A DNA stretch of 9,856 nt from Accumulibacter sp. Its GTDB lineage: Bacteria; Pseudomonadota; Gammaproteobacteria; Burkholderiales; Rhodocyclaceae. The position numbers and the translations under genes were made by a program. Each line of letters opens with the position of its first letter. The stretch's first letter is position 1. The DNA lies in assembly GCA_003538495.1 (NCBI GenBank), contig DPSD01000062.1:1-9856 (forward strand), read 5' to 3'. Under the pieces are notes generated by a model. It searched no databases, was not told where the DNA came from, and saw nothing but the letters and a program-made list of their open reading frames with translations. Below are positions 7,810-9,856 of the stretch, piece after piece.

Positions 7810-8783
7810 TCGTGAAATCAATAGCGGGTGTTTTGTCACCTGGTGGGCGGTCCGGACGATTGTCGATCCTGATTTTTCATCGCGTGCTCGCGCATCGAGA
7901 CCCGGTTCTGAACTGGGATCTCGATGCGGCTCATTTTGATCGAACCATTGGCTGGATCAAGGACTGGTTCAATGTTCTCCCGCTCGAACAGGCCGTTGTT
8001 CGGCTGAAGGAGAGGACGCTGCCACCGAGGGCGGCGGCAATCACTTTCGACGACGGTTATGCGGATAATTGTACGGTCGCCATGCCGATTCTCCAGGCCC
8101 ATGGTCTGACAGCGACGTTTTTCATTGCCACGGCTTATCTTGATGGTGGGCGGATGTGGAATGACACTGTTATTGAGTCCGTTCGCCGCTGCCAGGAATC
8201 CCGTCTTGATCTTTCGCGCGAGGGGCTTGGGGTGCATCAATTGACTTCGGCCAATGCCATTCGCCAGGCGATTATCAGCATTCTGAGCGATGTCAAGTAT
8301 CGCGATTCCCGGGAACGTCTCAGGGTCGTTGATTACATTGCTGCGGTGTCGGGCGCACGATTACCACCGGATCTGATGATGAGCGCGGAACAGGTCAGGA
8401 TAATGCGCCGCGCGGGCATGTCGATTGGTGCACACACGGCTACGCACCCCATTCTCGCCCGGTTGCAACCCGACGACGTAAGGGCCGAGGTTACCGAGAG
8501 CAGGCGATTCCTGGAATCGCTCCTGCAGGAGCGCGTCGGCCTGTTTGCTTATCCCAATGGAAAACCGGATGTCGACTATCGCGCGGAGGACGCCGAAATC
8601 ATCCGCGGCCTGGGTTTTGACGCGGCGGTAACGACAGCGTGGGGCGTGGCCGATGCGCAAAGTGACCTGATGCAACTGCCTCGTTTCACCCCGTGGGATC
8701 GAACCCGCTTTCGTTTCGGGACCAGGCTTGCCAGAAACCTGTTGCAGAATTCGCGCCTGCGATCCGCGCAACTGGCCTCGTGA
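7806..8783 (+). CDS. Polysaccharide deacetylase family protein (CE4, NodB-like)
   Basis: This 325-residue enzyme has the carbohydrate esterase 4 signature: ITFDDGY with Asp82 (predicted base) and Asp83 (metal), GAHTATHP with His210 and His214 (metal), and FAYPNGK at 247-253. It would remove N-acetyl (or O-acetyl) groups from the exopolysaccharide, exposing amines. ATG 7806 overlaps the upstream stop (ATGA) and gives MIVKSIAGVLSP; a longer in-frame reading runs into the ligase gene and is rejected. I see no clear cleavable signal peptide, so its compartment is uncertain. It lacks the VDVEDYF-type beginning of the PEP-CTERM-locus deacetylase subfamily and belongs instead to the SILIFHRVL-beginning group. 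Between the TFDDGY block and GAHTATHP lies an insert of about 120 residues containing RMWNDTVIE and a helical segment. GC is about 50 percent in the first half and above 60 percent in the second. Confidence 0.92.
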   Translation: MIVKSIAGVLSPGGRSGRLSILIFHRVLAHRDPVLNWDLDAAHFDRTIGWIKDWFNVLPLEQAVVRLKERTLPPRAAAITFDDGYADNCTVAMPILQAHGLTATFFIATAYLDGGRMWNDTVIESVRRCQESRLDLSREGLGVHQLTSANAIRQAIISILSDVKYRDSRERLRVVDYIAAVSGARLPPDLMMSAEQVRIMRRAGMSIGAHTATHPILARLQPDDVRAEVTESRRFLESLLQERVGLFAYPNGKPDVDYRAEDAEIIRGLGFDAAVTTAWGVADAQSDLMQLPRFTPWDRTRFRFGTRLARNLLQNSRLRSAQLAS

Positions 8784-9058
8784 TGTCGGTCATGCCTGAT
8801 CGTGGAATGGCTTTCGGCGGACTGCCGTTGGTTGTTGCACCGGCTCGCCCTGCCGCGATCGCGCCGCGCCGGGCGGTGTTCATGTCCAGGGTTGATTGCG
8901 TGCGGGTCGGGGATTCCCGGATGACGCGAAACGACATCTGCATCCCGATGGGTCGCTCGTGTCGCAAGTTGGTCTGCCACTCGCTGGCGTTTCGCAAAAG
9001 CAAAGGGGCTGCTTCATTAGCGGCATTTCTGCCTACCATGCTCAAGAGGTATCAATGA
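8783..9058 (+). CDS. Possible small coupled ORF, 91 residues, unknown
   Basis: The 271-nt gap between the deacetylase and the VpsJ-like gene is spanned by one open frame. Its ATG at 8783 shares a base with the deacetylase stop (TGATG) and its TGA overlaps the next ATG (ATGA at 9055). That geometry suits translational coupling. The product begins MSVMPDRGMAFGG, is basic, has four Cys residues, no clear membrane segment and no domain I recognise. Codon choice is less regular than in the neighbours, with several rare codons (agg, cga, tta, tca). It may be a real small gene, the remnant of a longer one, or chance. The frame is also open upstream within the deacetylase, which weakens the argument. 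Confidence 0.25.
   Translation: MSVMPDRGMAFGGLPLVVAPARPAAIAPRRAVFMSRVDCVRVGDSRMTRNDICIPMGRSCRKLVCHSLAFRKSKGAASLAAFLPTMLKRYQ
9044..9049 (+). promoter_or_regulatory. Shine-Dalgarno sequence of the VpsJ-like gene
   Basis: AAGAGG lies five nucleotides before ATG 9055. It supports that start, which gives a family-like N-terminus. Confidence 0.6.
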
Positions 9059-9856
9059 TCCGCCTGCTCGAAAACATCAAGCGCAAGTTGTCACCACCCA
9101 GGATTTCTCCAGCCGCCAGGATCGAAATGGAGAAGGATCGCCAAGGTCTCGCGGCGACCGATCCAGGTCCCGACGCCGTCATTGAGGCGTGTGCGGGGTG
9201 GCTGTGTGCTGCCCAGGACCACTCCGCATCGGCGGACGGCGGCGTCGCCCGCCATTACAGCCTGACCAAGGGCTGGGCGACCTCCTACCCGGAAACCACC
9301 GGCTACATCATTCCCACGATCATCGAGCTCGCTCGGCGCCGCGGCAGCGCTGACCTTCATGCGAGAGCGCGACGAATGCTGGACTGGTGCGTTGCCATCC
9401 AGTTTCCCGAAGGCGGGTTTCAGGGCGGGCTTGTCGATTCGCTACCGCGCGTGCCGGTCACCTTCAACACCGGTCAGATCCTGATGGGCCTGGCTGCCGG
9501 CGCGGACCAATACAATGACCCACGGTACATGGAGTCGATGCACTCGGCGGCGGCGTGGCTGCGCGATTCGCTCGATCCCGACGGTTGTTGGCGCAAGCAC
9601 CCGACGCCGTTTGCCGCGCCCGGTGAAAAGGCCTATGAAACGCATGTCGCCTGGGGTCTTTTCGAAGCAGATCGGCTTGCCCCGGGCAAGGGTTACGGCA
9701 GCGCGGGCCTTCGCCAGGTCGATTGGGCCATCGGAAAGCAACAGGCGAACGGCTGGTTCGCATCGAATTGCCTGTCGGACCCCGACAGGCCCCTAACGCA
9801 CACCATCGGCTATGTTCTCCGGGGGGGCATTGACGGCCCTTTGTTTTCCCGTGCGG
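9055..9856 (+). CDS. VpsJ-like polysaccharide biosynthesis protein (3' end missing)
   Basis: The frame is open from ATG 9055 to the window edge, giving 267 residues without a stop. The sequence resembles proteins annotated as VpsJ-like in exopolysaccharide loci: ACAGWLCAAQDHS near 47-59, GWATSYPETTGYIIP near 73-87, FPEGGFQGG at 117-125, FNTGQILMGL, DPDGCWRKHP, ETHVAWGLFEADRL and LTHTIGYVLRG. The repeated Q/GG-F or G-W elements between helices suggest an alpha/alpha-toroid fold, as in six-hairpin glycosidases and prenyltransferase-like repeats. Catalytic residues cannot be assigned. No signal peptide is visible, so a cytoplasmic or unusual location is likely. The biochemical role of VpsJ relatives is not established; a polymer-modifying or lyase-like activity is possible. 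A seven-G run at about 9821-9827 precedes the last residues; the frame continues, but the end cannot be checked. Confidence 0.8.
   Translation, partial: MIRLLENIKRKLSPPRISPAARIEMEKDRQGLAATDPGPDAVIEACAGWLCAAQDHSASADGGVARHYSLTKGWATSYPETTGYIIPTIIELARRRGSADLHARARRMLDWCVAIQFPEGGFQGGLVDSLPRVPVTFNTGQILMGLAAGADQYNDPRYMESMHSAAAWLRDSLDPDGCWRKHPTPFAAPGEKAYETHVAWGLFEADRLAPGKGYGSAGLRQVDWAIGKQQANGWFASNCLSDPDRPLTHTIGYVLRGGIDGPLFSRA

Noticed and set aside
1..9856. CRISPR array, tRNA, rRNA or complete insertion sequence
   Set aside because: No regularly spaced repeats, no tRNA T-loop or acceptor pattern, no transposase motifs and no paired terminal inverted repeats were found by eye.

Overview
The window looks like part of a chromosomal exopolysaccharide locus of the exosortase A (XrtA, PEP-CTERM) type from a high-GC betaproteobacterium. 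The gene order and protein signatures resemble Rhodocyclales-like organisms (Dechloromonas, Zoogloea, Candidatus Accumulibacter). The taxonomic placement is inferred from recalled family resemblance, not from a search. All supported genes are on the plus strand.

Layout. (1) Nt 1-4283: the 3' nine-tenths of an asparagine-synthase-like amidotransferase runs by an ATGA overlap into a glycosyltransferase of the XrtA-associated GT4 type. After a 70-nt gap comes a second GT4-like sugar transferase of the PEP-CTERM/EpsH1 type. (2) Nt 4362-5747: an adenylate-forming ligase of the PaaK/CapK kind, with a strong Shine-Dalgarno sequence. (3) Nt 5748-6486: about 740 nt with no convincing gene and a lower, uneven GC content. 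It probably divides the locus into two transcription units. (4) Nt 6487-8783: a polytopic O-antigen-ligase-like protein (XrtA-associated O-glycosylation ligase type), overlapping by ATGA with a polysaccharide deacetylase. (5) Nt 8783-9058: a weak 91-codon ORF that touches both neighbouring genes. (6) Nt 9055 to the window end: the 5' part of a VpsJ-like gene with an alpha-toroid type of sequence.

How the genes may work together. The two glycosyltransferases would extend a lipid-linked sugar chain at the cytoplasmic face. The amidotransferase, the adenylate-forming ligase and the deacetylase are candidate decorating enzymes (uronamide formation, acyl or aminoacyl activation, N-deacetylation). 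The membrane ligase would polymerise or transfer the product on the periplasmic side. The VpsJ-like protein is an accessory EPS factor. The exosortase itself, the chain-length and export proteins and any PEP-CTERM substrates are not in this window and would be expected on either side.

No rRNA, tRNA, CRISPR array, complete insertion sequence or convincing terminator was seen. I did not find a clearly new system. The most interesting points are the composition change at the O-ligase block, the unexplained 740-nt spacer, the coupled small ORF, and the combination of modifying enzymes.
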